13,666 bases of DNA, taken from NCBI GenBank assembly GCA_959606905.1, contig CAUHML010000078.1:1-13666 (forward strand). Direction: 5' to 3'. The position numbers and the translations under genes are program-made. Each line of letters begins with the position of its first letter. The stretch's first letter is position 1. The notes beneath the pieces were generated by a model that ran no database searches, was not told where the DNA came from, and saw nothing but the letters and a program-made list of their open reading frames with translations. Below, piece after piece: positions 1 through 7,581 of the stretch. This DNA is from an uncultured Bacteroides sp. (lineage in GTDB: Bacteria; Bacteroidota; Bacteroidia; Bacteroidales; Bacteroidaceae).

Positions 1-188
1 CTGGTCTGTATCATACCGAAAGGATAACATGCGCCGGGAAATGTATGCCCGTTGTCTGCGCCACCGATAAAGGTATTAACGTATTGAGTATAATCTTTTG
101 TATCCGTCTTTTCAGCCGGAGTACAAGAAGAATAAAAAAACAAGCCTGCTGCCAGAGTTGCAGCCATAAAAGGGGTTTTTCTTCTCAT
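1..188 (-). CDS. GH92 family alpha-mannosidase lipoprotein, N-terminal part (runs off the left edge)
   Basis: Only the first 62 codons are present, starting at the ATG complementary to 186-188. The protein opens with a basic N-region (MRRK), a hydrophobic stretch to about residue 20 and a lipobox-like FYSSC with Cys22, so it is probably a lipoprotein. Residues 36-62 read YVNTFIGGADNGHTFPGA followed by CYPFGMIQT. This is the characteristic start of the GH92 family (usually YVNPFIGT..GHTFPGA..PFGM), whose members are exo-acting alpha-mannosidases that need calcium. The start lies 32 bases after the stop of the histidine phosphatase on the same strand, so the two are probably co-transcribed. Family membership is well supported. 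Linkage specificity (alpha-1,2, -1,3, -1,4, -1,6 or mannosyl phosphate) cannot be judged because the catalytic domain is outside the window. Confidence 0.88.
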   Translation of the reverse strand, partial: MRRKTPFMAATLAAGLFFYSSCTPAEKTDTKDYTQYVNTFIGGADNGHTFPGACYPFGMIQT

Positions 189-220
189 GGTAAATATAAT
201 AATGTTAAGTTAATGTCGCA

Positions 221-1495
221 TTATATATGCTGATATTTATCTAATTTTTCACGATAGTAGCTTTCTACATCTTTCCAGTGGTAATAAGGAGCTACGTCTG
301 TTTTCACCGGTAGTTTAGCTTCCTTTTCATTAAGTAATACTTTTACCAATACATCGTTACTTCCTTTTTTATGGAAAAAGACGAATTGCACGTTACTAGC
401 CATCGGGAAAATATCATACGCTCTCCATTGTTCGGATAACTTTTCTACGTCAGGGTAAGATTCTCCATAATGATTCAGTTCCAATAAAGCGACTAACGGT
501 AACAGACAAGACTCATGACCAAATCTTAAAGTGGCCTGGTTCTTACCTTCTTTCAAAGCAGCATCTGCCCTATCTAAAATATTACGCAACAAGTCGGCTT
601 CCCGATAGGGCATCAAACCATCCGTTACAGGAGAACAAGCGTGTGTCAGATACCAATATAAGTTGTTACAACTCCATAAATCATAACACTCTTCATCCGT
701 GAAAAGAGAATATAGCTGCATATCTGTATCATGACTCTGCATATTACAAGCCAAATCAAAAAGACGTCTCATCAGGCGCGCTTCATCAACGTTTGCTTTT
801 ACATACGCTTCGTCTGTAAACAATGTTTTCATCAACCGTTCCGGACGTACATGGGTAGCCTCAAAATCTTTCTGAACCTTTTTCACTTTATCGGAACTAG
901 CTATTTTACTCAAATCCTTAGCAGGAGGATTCATGTAATACATATCATGGTAACTTGCATCATTCTTGATACATAGATTAGGATTCATCGCCTGCAATTG
1001 GAGGCATTCGGATGTCATGGATAATATACACCGGATGACAACTGTGGAACGGGCATCCACTTCTGTTCCATCCGCAAATATCTGTGGGAAATTAGTATAC
1101 ATACGCTTTGCAATTCCTCTGTGTTGGCGTGCTCCCACCGAAGTCAGTTCACCAAGACGACCTTCCGCCATATCAGCCATGCGCAAAACAATATCCAGTG
1201 TGTTTTTACCTGTTGCAGTAAGTTTGTTTAAAGAGTCGGCTTTTAATAAAGTTTGCTTGGGGAAACGATAATCATTCGGATCAATCAAATACCGTGAACC
1301 ATGACGCATATATGTGCTGATATAAAAAGGTTCGTACCCCTTAGGAGCAGCTGTCTGCTTGGCAGTAGGCGTGGGATATGCATAATAATTATTAGCGGAT
1401 AAATACCGGTTTGCACGGATCTCTTCACGAGCAGTTTGCGCTTGTACCGTCCATACAAACAAAAGCAATAAAAGGATAGATGTGAGTTTTTTCAT
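221..1495 (-). CDS. Secreted histidine-type acid phosphatase (phytase/MINPP-like branch)
   Basis: A 424-residue protein. Residues 1-20 form a classical signal peptide (MKKL, a Leu-rich core, then VQAQ), predicting export to the periplasm or surface. The histidine phosphatase signature RHGSRY is at 64-69, with His65 as the expected phospho-acceptor. The partner motif FGHES is at 325-329, giving His327 and a likely proton donor Glu328. The central ARST...RC segment (149-156) fits branch 2 of the superfamily, which includes phytases, glucose-1-phosphatases and inositol polyphosphate phosphatases. The frame could extend 15 bases upstream to a TTG, but the ATG at 1495 places the signal peptide normally. 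It precedes a GH92 gene by 32 bases, suggesting a shared transcript for taking apart phosphorylated glycans or freeing phosphate. The exact substrate is unknown; phytate or phosphosugars are both possible. Confidence 0.85.
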   Translation of the reverse strand: MKKLTSILLLLLFVWTVQAQTAREEIRANRYLSANNYYAYPTPTAKQTAAPKGYEPFYISTYMRHGSRYLIDPNDYRFPKQTLLKADSLNKLTATGKNTLDIVLRMADMAEGRLGELTSVGARQHRGIAKRMYTNFPQIFADGTEVDARSTVVIRCILSMTSECLQLQAMNPNLCIKNDASYHDMYYMNPPAKDLSKIASSDKVKKVQKDFEATHVRPERLMKTLFTDEAYVKANVDEARLMRRLFDLACNMQSHDTDMQLYSLFTDEECYDLWSCNNLYWYLTHACSPVTDGLMPYREADLLRNILDRADAALKEGKNQATLRFGHESCLLPLVALLELNHYGESYPDVEKLSEQWRAYDIFPMASNVQFVFFHKKGSNDVLVKVLLNEKEAKLPVKTDVAPYYHWKDVESYYREKLDKYQHI

Positions 1496-1529
1496 GATAG
1501 TATTATTCAATGTATTAATAGTTGTGCCA

Positions 1530-1580
1530 CAAAATTAGAGATTTCTTCTCATTTAAAAGGATTTGATACAGACAAATATA
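1530..1580 (-). promoter_or_regulatory. Candidate promoter boxes for the phosphatase-GH92 unit
   Basis: Two matches to the Bacteroides -7 box TAnnTTTG read toward the phosphatase: TAATTTTG (1537 down to 1530) and TATATTTG (1580 down to 1573). They would give leaders of roughly 30 and 70 bases. Neither has a convincing TTG at -33, so the choice between them is open. Confidence 0.35.
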
Positions 1581-1652
1581 CTTAAATCTTAAATGAAGGA
1601 AGTTCCTATTTATATGGATTCGCTGTGATAAAACAAAAATTCGTACGACTTA

Positions 1653-1685
1653 TTGAATAAATATCAACTCAATTATTTATCTTTG
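1653..1685 (+). promoter_or_regulatory. Promoter of the sppA-lpxK-punA-thiL operon
   Basis: A perfect -7 box, TATCTTTG, lies at 1678-1685 with a TTG at 1653-1655, a spacing of 22 bases (slightly longer than the usual 19-21). Transcription would begin near 1692, about 35 bases ahead of the sppA ATG. Confidence 0.6.
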
Positions 1686-1725
1686 TTAGCTTAATAACAA
1701 GCTGGCGCAAAAAACAATAAGTATA

Positions 1726-3504
1726 ATGAAAGATTTCTTGAAATTTACACTTGCCACGGTGACAGGTATCATTTTGTCAAGTATTGTATTATTTATAATC
1801 AGCATGGTAACGTTGTTTGGCATCATGTCTGCTTCGGACACGGAAACAATCGTAAAAAAGAATTCTGTAATGATGCTCGACTTAAACGGAACGTTGGTTG
1901 AACGTACGCAAGAAGATCCGCTGGATATTTTATCACAGTTGTTGGGTGACGGTTCTAACACGTACGGACTGGACGATATTCTTTCTTCCATCCAGAAGGC
2001 TAAAGAAAACGAAAATATTAAAGGGATTTATCTACAGGCAAACTCATTAGGCACCTCCTATGCTTCTTTGCAGGAAATCCGCAACGCACTGCTCGACTTC
2101 AAAGAAAGTGGAAAATTCGTTATTGCTTATGCAGACTCCTATACGCAGGGACTTTATTATCTTTCCAGCGCAGCCGATAAGGTGTTGCTCAATCCCAAAG
2201 GAATGATTGAATGGCGGGGTATCGCCTCTGCTCCCCTGTTCTACAAAGATCTGCTGCAAAAAATAGGAGTTGAGATGCAGGTGTTCAAGGTGGGAACTTA
2301 CAAATCTGCCGTAGAGCCGTTTATTGCTACGGAAATGAGTCCTGCCAACCGCGAACAGGTTACCACATTTATCACTTCTATCTGGGGACAGGTTACGGAA
2401 GGGGTATCTACTTCACGTAATATTTCTGTAGACTCACTGAATGTTTATGCAGATCGCATGCTCATGTTCTATCCGGCAGAAGAGAGTGTAAAATGTGGAT
2501 TGGCTGATACTCTGATTTATCGCAATGATGTGCGTAATTATCTTAAGAAATTGGTAGAGATCAATGAAGATGATAATCTTCCTATATTAGGATTGGGCGA
2601 CATGATGAACGTAAGGAAAAATGTGCCGAAAGATAAAAGCGGTAATATCGTAGCTGTTTATTATGCATCCGGTGAAATTACAGACTATCCGAGCTCTGCA
2701 ACTTCCGAAGATGGGATTGTCGGTTCGAAAGTAATTCGTGACCTGCGCAAATTGAAAGATAATGATGATGTGAAAGCTGTTGTACTCCGTGTCAATTCTC
2801 CAGGTGGAAGTGCTTTCGCCTCGGAACAAATCTGGCATGCTGTGAAAGAGCTGAAAACAAAGAAACCGGTCATTGTCTCTATGGGTGATTATGCTGCGTC
2901 AGGAGGTTACTATATCTCTTGCGTTGCCGATACGATTGTTGCAGAGCCTACTACCCTGACCGGTTCTATCGGAATCTTCGGTATGATTCCTAATGTGAAA
3001 GGATTGACTGACAAAATCGGCTTAAGTTATGATGTCGTAAAAACGAATAAATACGCTGATTTCGGAAATATCATGCGTCCGTTTAACGAGGATGAGAAAT
3101 CATTGCTTCAAATGATGATAACTGAAGGATATGATACCTTTGTAACTCGTTGTGCCGAAGGACGTCACATGACGAAGGAAGCTATCGAGAAGATTGCCGA
3201 AGGCCGTGTATGGACTGGGGAAACTGCTAAAGAACTGGGATTAGTAGACGAATTAGGTGGCATTGACAAGGCACTGGATATTGCTGTTGCAAAAGCCGGT
3301 ATCGAAGGCTATACCGTTGTGTCTTATCCTGAGAAACAAGATTTCCTGTCTTCCCTGCTTGATACGAAACCGACGAATTATGTAGAATCACAATTACTGA
3401 AAAGTAAATTAGGCGAGTACTACCAGCAATTCGGTTTACTGAAAAATCTGCAAGAACAATCCATGATTCAGGCACGTATTCCGTTCGAACTGAATATTAA
3501 ATAA
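1726..3504 (+). CDS. sppA: Signal peptide peptidase SppA, long (67K) type
   Basis: A 592-residue membrane-bound serine protease that in the family degrades signal peptides and other peptides left in the inner membrane. One transmembrane helix spans about residues 8-35, after which the protein should face the periplasm. It has the duplicated architecture of the long SppA type. The first half carries the catalytic lysine in VGTYKSAVEPF (Lys193, matching E. coli Lys209). The second half carries the nucleophile in GDYAASGGYY (Ser392, matching E. coli Ser409). The length is close to the E. coli enzyme (618). It is the first gene of a same-strand run, ending 10 bases before lpxK. Both catalytic residues are present, so the enzyme should be active. 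Confidence 0.95.
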   Translation: MKDFLKFTLATVTGIILSSIVLFIISMVTLFGIMSASDTETIVKKNSVMMLDLNGTLVERTQEDPLDILSQLLGDGSNTYGLDDILSSIQKAKENENIKGIYLQANSLGTSYASLQEIRNALLDFKESGKFVIAYADSYTQGLYYLSSAADKVLLNPKGMIEWRGIASAPLFYKDLLQKIGVEMQVFKVGTYKSAVEPFIATEMSPANREQVTTFITSIWGQVTEGVSTSRNISVDSLNVYADRMLMFYPAEESVKCGLADTLIYRNDVRNYLKKLVEINEDDNLPILGLGDMMNVRKNVPKDKSGNIVAVYYASGEITDYPSSATSEDGIVGSKVIRDLRKLKDNDDVKAVVLRVNSPGGSAFASEQIWHAVKELKTKKPVIVSMGDYAASGGYYISCVADTIVAEPTTLTGSIGIFGMIPNVKGLTDKIGLSYDVVKTNKYADFGNIMRPFNEDEKSLLQMMITEGYDTFVTRCAEGRHMTKEAIEKIAEGRVWTGETAKELGLVDELGGIDKALDIAVAKAGIEGYTVVSYPEKQDFLSSLLDTKPTNYVESQLLKSKLGEYYQQFGLLKNLQEQSMIQARIPFELNIK

Positions 3505-3514
3505 ACCGTAATAC

Positions 3515-4645
3515 ATGGACGAACACTTTATCAAGATACATAAGTGGCTCTACCCTGCCTCCTGGCTCTACGGAGCAGTGGTAATGATGAGAAATAAACT
3601 CTTTGACTGGGAAGTTCTTCAATCAAAGAGTTTTGATATACCTATCATCAGCGTGGGTAATCTCGCTGTAGGAGGGACAGGAAAAACTCCACACACTGAA
3701 TATCTGATAAAGTTTCTTTGTAATCAATATAAGGTAGCTGTATTAAGCCGGGGATATAAACGGCACACGAAAGGTTATGTATTGGCAACTCCGGAAAGTA
3801 CGGCAAGAAGCATTGGCGACGAACCTTACCAGATGCATCAAAAATTCCCGTCTGTCACAGTAGCTGTCGATGAAAAGCGTTGTCATGGCATAGAAAAGTT
3901 GCTTGCACTGCAAAAGCCTTCAATAGATGTTATCCTATTGGACGATGCTTTCCAGCACCGATACGTCAAACCGGGATTGAGTATTCTGTTAACGGATTAT
4001 CACCGATTATTCTGTGATGACACTTTGCTCCCCGCAGGACGGCTTCGTGAACCAATTAGCGGCAAGAATCGGGCGCAAATCGTTATTGTCACCAAATGCC
4101 CGCAAGACATCAAGCCTATTGATTATAACATTATCACGAAACGGCTGAACCTTTATCCATATCAACAGTTATTCTTCTCATCGTTCCGGTATGGTAACCT
4201 GCAACCAGTGTTCCCTACCATGTCTCCGGACACAAATGCAATTTCGACAAACCATGAGGTTGCTTTGTCCTCACTGACAAACACTGATATATTATTGATG
4301 ACGGGAATTGCCTCACCTGCCCCTATTCTCGAAAGACTGGAAGGTTGTACCAAACAAATAGATTTACTATCGTTTGACGATCACCACAATTTCACTCATC
4401 GGGATATACAGCTTATCAAAGAACGGTTTCATAAACTGAAAGGAGAACACCGGTTGATTATTACCACCGAGAAAGATGCAACACGCCTGATTAACCATCC
4501 GGCTTTGGACAAGGAATTGAAACCATTTATCTACGCCTTGCCTATTGAAATTGAAATATTACAAAATCAACAAGATAAATTTAACCAACATATTATTGAC
4601 TATGTTAGAGAAAATACAAGAAACCGCAGCTTATCTGAAAGGTAA
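3515..4645 (+). CDS. lpxK: Tetraacyldisaccharide 4'-kinase (lipid A biosynthesis)
   Basis: LpxK phosphorylates the 4' position of the lipid A disaccharide at the inner membrane, the sixth step of the Raetz pathway. A hydrophobic N-terminal helix (about 11-25) fits its membrane association. The P-loop GGTGKTP is at 53-59, DDAFQHR at 143-149, the LLPAGRLREP segment near 171-180, a DDHH motif at 288-291 and TEKDA at 318-322. All are LpxK family signatures. At 376 residues it is slightly longer than the E. coli enzyme (328), in line with Bacteroidetes orthologues. It starts 10 bases after sppA, and its last 44 bases overlap the start of punA in another frame, suggesting translational coupling. 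Many Bacteroides lipid A species lack the 4' phosphate in the final product because a phosphatase removes it later, so the kinase is still expected. Confidence 0.94.
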   Translation: MDEHFIKIHKWLYPASWLYGAVVMMRNKLFDWEVLQSKSFDIPIISVGNLAVGGTGKTPHTEYLIKFLCNQYKVAVLSRGYKRHTKGYVLATPESTARSIGDEPYQMHQKFPSVTVAVDEKRCHGIEKLLALQKPSIDVILLDDAFQHRYVKPGLSILLTDYHRLFCDDTLLPAGRLREPISGKNRAQIVIVTKCPQDIKPIDYNIITKRLNLYPYQQLFFSSFRYGNLQPVFPTMSPDTNAISTNHEVALSSLTNTDILLMTGIASPAPILERLEGCTKQIDLLSFDDHHNFTHRDIQLIKERFHKLKGEHRLIITTEKDATRLINHPALDKELKPFIYALPIEIEILQNQQDKFNQHIIDYVRENTRNRSLSER

Positions 4646-5411
4646 GATGCATACCAGTCCGGAAACTGCTATTATACTAGGCACCGGGCTTGGCAGTTTG
4701 GCAAACGAAATCACCGAGAAGTATGAAATAAAGTATTCGGATATCCCCAACTTCCCGGTATCTACCGTCGAAGGTCATAGCGGTAAGCTGATTTTCGGCA
4801 AACTAGGCAATAAGGATATCATGGCTATGCAGGGACGCTTCCACTATTACGAGGGTTATTCGATGAAAGAAGTAACTTTCCCTGTACGTGTCATGCGTGA
4901 ATTAGGTATCAAAACCTTGTTTGTATCCAATGCCAGTGGCGGTACAAATGCAGATTTCGAAATCGGTGACCTGATGATTATCACTGACCATATCAACTAT
5001 TTCCCCGAACACCCGCTTCGCGGAAAAAATATCCCTTACGGACCTCGCTTCCCGGACATGAGCGAAGCATACAGCAAGGAACTGATTAGTAAGGCTGACG
5101 AGATTGCCAAAGAAAAAGGAATTAAAGTACAACACGGAGTGTATATTGGTACGCAAGGTCCTACTTTCGAAACTCCTGCCGAATATAAACTATTCCATAT
5201 CCTTGGTGCTGATGCAGTTGGTATGTCTACCGTTCCGGAAGTTATCGTAGCCAACCATTGTGGTATCAAAGTTTTTGGTATTTCCGTCATTACCGACTTA
5301 GGAGTAGAAGGAAAAATCGTAGAAGTAACACACGAAGAAGTTCAGAAAGCCGCTGACGCTGCTCAACCGAAAATGACCACGATCATGCGTGAACTTATCA
5401 ACCGTGCCTAA
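4602..5411 (+). CDS. punA: Purine nucleoside phosphorylase, trimeric (PNP/MTAP) family
   Basis: A 269-residue cytoplasmic enzyme that splits purine nucleosides with phosphate to give the base and (deoxy)ribose-1-phosphate. Visible family blocks are the phosphate-binding GTGLGSLA (27-34), GHSGKL (58-63), QGRFHYYEGY (77-86), NASGGTN (110-116), GPTFET (186-191, base-contacting Glu190), GMSTVPEV (207-214) and HEEV (244-247). I chose the ATG at 4602. The frame runs upstream only through a TTG at 4545, and residues before MLEKIQ have no family counterpart. The start lies inside the end of lpxK. One notable difference is that the purine-contacting position, Asn243 in human PNP (ITNKV), is Asp232 here (ITDLG). 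The family is certain; base preference is less so. Confidence 0.94.
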   Translation: MLEKIQETAAYLKGKMHTSPETAIILGTGLGSLANEITEKYEIKYSDIPNFPVSTVEGHSGKLIFGKLGNKDIMAMQGRFHYYEGYSMKEVTFPVRVMRELGIKTLFVSNASGGTNADFEIGDLMIITDHINYFPEHPLRGKNIPYGPRFPDMSEAYSKELISKADEIAKEKGIKVQHGVYIGTQGPTFETPAEYKLFHILGADAVGMSTVPEVIVANHCGIKVFGISVITDLGVEGKIVEVTHEEVQKAADAAQPKMTTIMRELINRA

Positions 5412-5427
5412 ACAATCATCCCGATTT

Positions 5428-6465
5428 ATGAGAACTGAAATAGCATCTCTCGGTGAGTTTGGTCTGATTGACCGCCTCACCGAGGGAATCAAACTGGAAA
5501 ACGAATCCAGCAAATATGGAGTGGGCGACGATGCCGCCGTTCTCTCCTACCCTTCAGAAAAGCAAGTACTGGTAACAACCGACCTGCTTATGGAAGGTGT
5601 GCATTTTGACCTGACTTATGTTCCCTTGAAGCATTTGGGATATAAATCAGCAGTAGTTAATTTCTCCGATATTTATGCCATGAACGGTACTCCCCGGCAG
5701 ATTACGGTATCTCTTGGTCTTTCCAAGCGTTTCAGCGTGGAAGATATGGACGAACTTTATTCCGGTATCCGTCTGGCTTGCCAGCAATATAATGTCGACA
5801 TTGTGGGAGGCGATACCACTTCTTCCTTGACAGGCCTTGCTATCAGCATCACCTGTATTGGCGATGCCGACAAGGATAAAGTAGTTTACCGTAATGGAGC
5901 CAAAGACACTGACCTGATCTGCGTCAGCGGCGACTTGGGGGCAGCCTATATGGGTTTACAACTCTTGGAACGTGAAAAAGTCGTATTGCAAGGTGATAAA
6001 GATGTCCAACCGGATTTCTCCGGCAAAGAGTATTTATTAGAACGCCAATTGAAACCGGAAGCGCGCAAAGATATCATTGAGAAATTGGCAGCCGCCAATA
6101 TTGTCCCTACTTCTATGATGGACATTTCCGACGGCCTGTCATCAGAACTGATGCATATCTGCAAACAAAGCAATGCTGGTTGCCGCGTTTACGAGGAGCA
6201 CATCCCAATCGATTATCAGACAGCTGTTATGGCTGAAGAGTTTAACATGAATCTTACGACTTGTGCCTTGAATGGTGGAGAAGATTATGAACTACTCTTT
6301 ACTGTTTCCATCGCCGATCATGAGAAAATTTCACAAATGGAAGGAGTTCGTCTCATCGGACATATTACCAAACCCGAACTTGGCTGTGCATTGATTACCC
6401 GTGATGGACAAGAATTCGAACTAAAAGCACAGGGATGGAATCCATTAAAAGAAGATAAGCAATAG
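5428..6465 (+). CDS. thiL: Thiamine-monophosphate kinase
   Basis: ThiL phosphorylates thiamine monophosphate with ATP to make thiamine diphosphate, the active cofactor. The 345-residue protein has the AIRS/PurM-like fold signature: GVGDDAAVL (31-39), TTDLLMEGVHF (50-60), FSDIYAMN (79-86), VGGDTT (126-131), MMDISDGLSSEL (230-241) and NGGEDYELLFTV (282-293). The Asp-rich motifs bind Mg-ATP and TMP in known structures. I chose the ATG at 5428; the frame extends upstream to a GTG inside punA, but the family start aligns with GEFGLIDRL. It lies 16 bases after punA and is the last gene of the operon, followed by a hairpin terminator. Position and completeness of motifs leave little doubt. Confidence 0.95.
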   Translation: MRTEIASLGEFGLIDRLTEGIKLENESSKYGVGDDAAVLSYPSEKQVLVTTDLLMEGVHFDLTYVPLKHLGYKSAVVNFSDIYAMNGTPRQITVSLGLSKRFSVEDMDELYSGIRLACQQYNVDIVGGDTTSSLTGLAISITCIGDADKDKVVYRNGAKDTDLICVSGDLGAAYMGLQLLEREKVVLQGDKDVQPDFSGKEYLLERQLKPEARKDIIEKLAAANIVPTSMMDISDGLSSELMHICKQSNAGCRVYEEHIPIDYQTAVMAEEFNMNLTTCALNGGEDYELLFTVSIADHEKISQMEGVRLIGHITKPELGCALITRDGQEFELKAQGWNPLKEDKQ

Positions 6466-6502
6466 ATTTCATCACATACCTGAAATATTTTTTATCTTAT
6501 AC

Positions 6503-6546
6503 AACACTGATAATAAGCCGACTAACTTTTTATCAGTGTTTTTTAT
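6503..6546 (+). terminator. Rho-independent terminator of the sppA-thiL operon
   Basis: AACACTGATAA (6503-6513) is perfectly complementary to TTATCAGTGTT (6530-6540), an 11-bp stem with a 16-base loop, followed by a T-rich run (TTTTATTT). Confidence 0.8.
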
Positions 6547-6557
6547 TTCCAGAAGAC

Positions 6558-6587
6558 TTGCAGAATCCAAAAGTTTCACTACCTTTG
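6558..6587 (+). promoter_or_regulatory. Promoter of tRNA-Phe
   Basis: TTG (6558-6560) and TACCTTTG (6580-6587) are 19 bases apart, matching both halves of the Bacteroides consensus. Transcription should begin near 6594, about 30 bases before the mature tRNA. Confidence 0.75.
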
Positions 6588-6626
6588 CAACCGCAAAAGA
6601 GATATTACCGGACCGAACAAGCACGA

Positions 6627-6699
6627 GGTGCCATAGCTCAGTTGGTAGAGCAAAGGACTGAAAATCCTTGTGTCCCCGGTTCGATTCCTGGTGGCACCA
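6627..6699 (+). tRNA. tRNA-Phe (anticodon GAA)
   Basis: A full cloverleaf can be drawn. The acceptor stem is GGTGCCA/TGGCACC (7 pairs), the D stem GCTC/GAGC with loop AGTTGGTA, and the anticodon stem AAGGA/TCCTT with loop CTGAAAA, giving anticodon GAA. The variable region is GTGTC, the T arm CCCGG-TTCGATT-CCTGG, and the discriminator A. The 3' CCA is not encoded. The third T-stem pair is a C/T mismatch (positions 51-63 in tRNA numbering). It sits alone between its own promoter and a strong terminator. Confidence 0.95.
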
Positions 6700-6715
6700 C
6701 TAACGATTCGGTAAT

Positions 6716-6756
6716 AAAAAAATCCCTTGAACTTTTGAAGTTCAAGGGATTTTTTT
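6716..6756. terminator. Bidirectional hairpin terminator between tRNA-Phe and the opposing operon
   Basis: AATCCCTTGAACTT (6721-6734) pairs perfectly with AAGTTCAAGGGATT (6738-6751) around a 3-base loop. Flanking A5 and T5 runs extend the stem to 19 pairs. Because A-tracts and T-tracts border both sides, it can end transcripts from either direction. Confidence 0.85.
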
Positions 6757-6783
6757 ATTCCTCGTATTGCAATTTGCAACCGC

Positions 6784-6990
6784 CTATACTTTAGAACTAT
6801 GCAGTTTTTTATAAATCTCCACACGAGCATCTATTTCTGCTTGAGTCAAATGCGCAGGAAGTTCAATGGTAGTCCGCGGAGTTATTGCTACCAATACCAT
6901 ATCCCCCAAACCCTTTTTATACTCTTTAATAACATTTTCAGTAAACTGACTGGATGAAATAACATCACGCATTATATTACCTTTTTTCAT
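6784..6990 (-). CDS. Small uncharacterised protein (68 aa)
   Basis: I do not recognise this protein. The most likely start is the ATG at 6990, giving 68 residues; a second ATG at 6972 would give 62, and the longer frame starts with a GTG. It has no signal peptide or membrane helix. Its second half looks folded rather than random: LGDMVLVAITPRTTIELPAHLTQ (residues 29-51, broken only by this description) followed by an amphipathic helix AEIDARVEIYKKL. It lies 52 bases after the cold-shock-domain gene on the same strand and just before a strong terminator, so it is probably the last gene of the helicase/cold-shock operon. That context suggests, but does not show, a role linked to RNA or cold adaptation. 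Confidence concerns its being a real gene. Confidence 0.6.
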   Translation of the reverse strand: MKKGNIMRDVISSSQFTENVIKEYKKGLGDMVLVAITPRTTIELPAHLTQAEIDARVEIYKKLHSSKV

Positions 6991-7042
6991 ATCTCTAATT
7001 ATTTTGTTTTTTATTTTACACACAAGCAGAATATACACTTCC

Positions 7043-7528
7043 CTATACAGGTTTAGATTGAGCTAAATCTTCCGATGTAGATTTGTTTTCCAAAGAGATA
7101 TTGATCGCATTCATGCCTTTCACTCCACGCTCAAGGTCAAATGTTACGATATTATTTTCTGCAATATTGCCAATGACATTGTTTACATGAAAAAAGTATT
7201 TCTCAACACCTGAAAGGTCTTTAATAAAGCCAAATCCTCTTGACTCATTAAAAAACTCAACCCGTCCTCTCAAGATCGTCGGCTCCTCTTCTTCCTTTTT
7301 AGGAGTTGCTATAATTATTTCATCCGGATTAATTTCTTCCTTCTTTATATCCTCTGTCGGAGGAGTCGAAGTTATCATTCCGTTCTCATCTACATAGGCA
7401 ATCATATCCTCAAAGCTATTTGAGCTGCCCGATAATTTCTTGCTTTCTTTCTTTTTCAGTTTTTCTTCTCGTTTAGCGAGTCTTTTCTTTTCATTTTCAC
7501 GTTTACCAACTGTCATGGATTTTGCCAT
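7043..7528 (-). CDS. Cold-shock-domain protein with a lysine-rich N-terminal extension
   Basis: A 161-residue protein with three parts. Residues 1-33 are strongly basic (MAKSMTVGKRENEKKR and further KR, KKK runs), predicted to be a helical or disordered nucleic-acid-contacting tail. Residues 34-85 form an acidic, Pro/Glu-rich linker. Residues 86-145 are a cold-shock domain with RNP1-like RGFGFIK (97-103) and RNP2-like YFFHVNN (111-117). Classical Csp proteins are about 70 residues, so the N-terminal half is an addition. Such proteins bind single-stranded RNA and melt secondary structure. I chose the ATG at 7528; a longer frame needs a non-ATG start at 7585 inside the helicase end. It lies 53 bases after the DEAD-box helicase gene, and the pairing of helicase and Csp is a familiar cold-adaptation arrangement. 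Confidence 0.88.
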   Translation of the reverse strand: MAKSMTVGKRENEKKRLAKREEKLKKKESKKLSGSSNSFEDMIAYVDENGMITSTPPTEDIKKEEINPDEIIIATPKKEEEEPTILRGRVEFFNESRGFGFIKDLSGVEKYFFHVNNVIGNIAENNIVTFDLERGVKGMNAINISLENKSTSEDLAQSKPV

Positions 7529-7581
7529 AGAATTTATATTTAGTTTTATATTAATTTTAAAGAGATTGTTATTTGTTGATT

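Noticed and set aside
1726..3504. Several minus-strand frames of 60-100 codons within sppA
   Set aside because: Shadows of a gene with complete catalytic motifs; no family features in them.
6558..6794. 78-codon plus-strand and overlapping minus-strand frames across the tRNA
   Set aside because: They run through the tRNA-Phe gene and its terminator hairpin, which explain the sequence fully.
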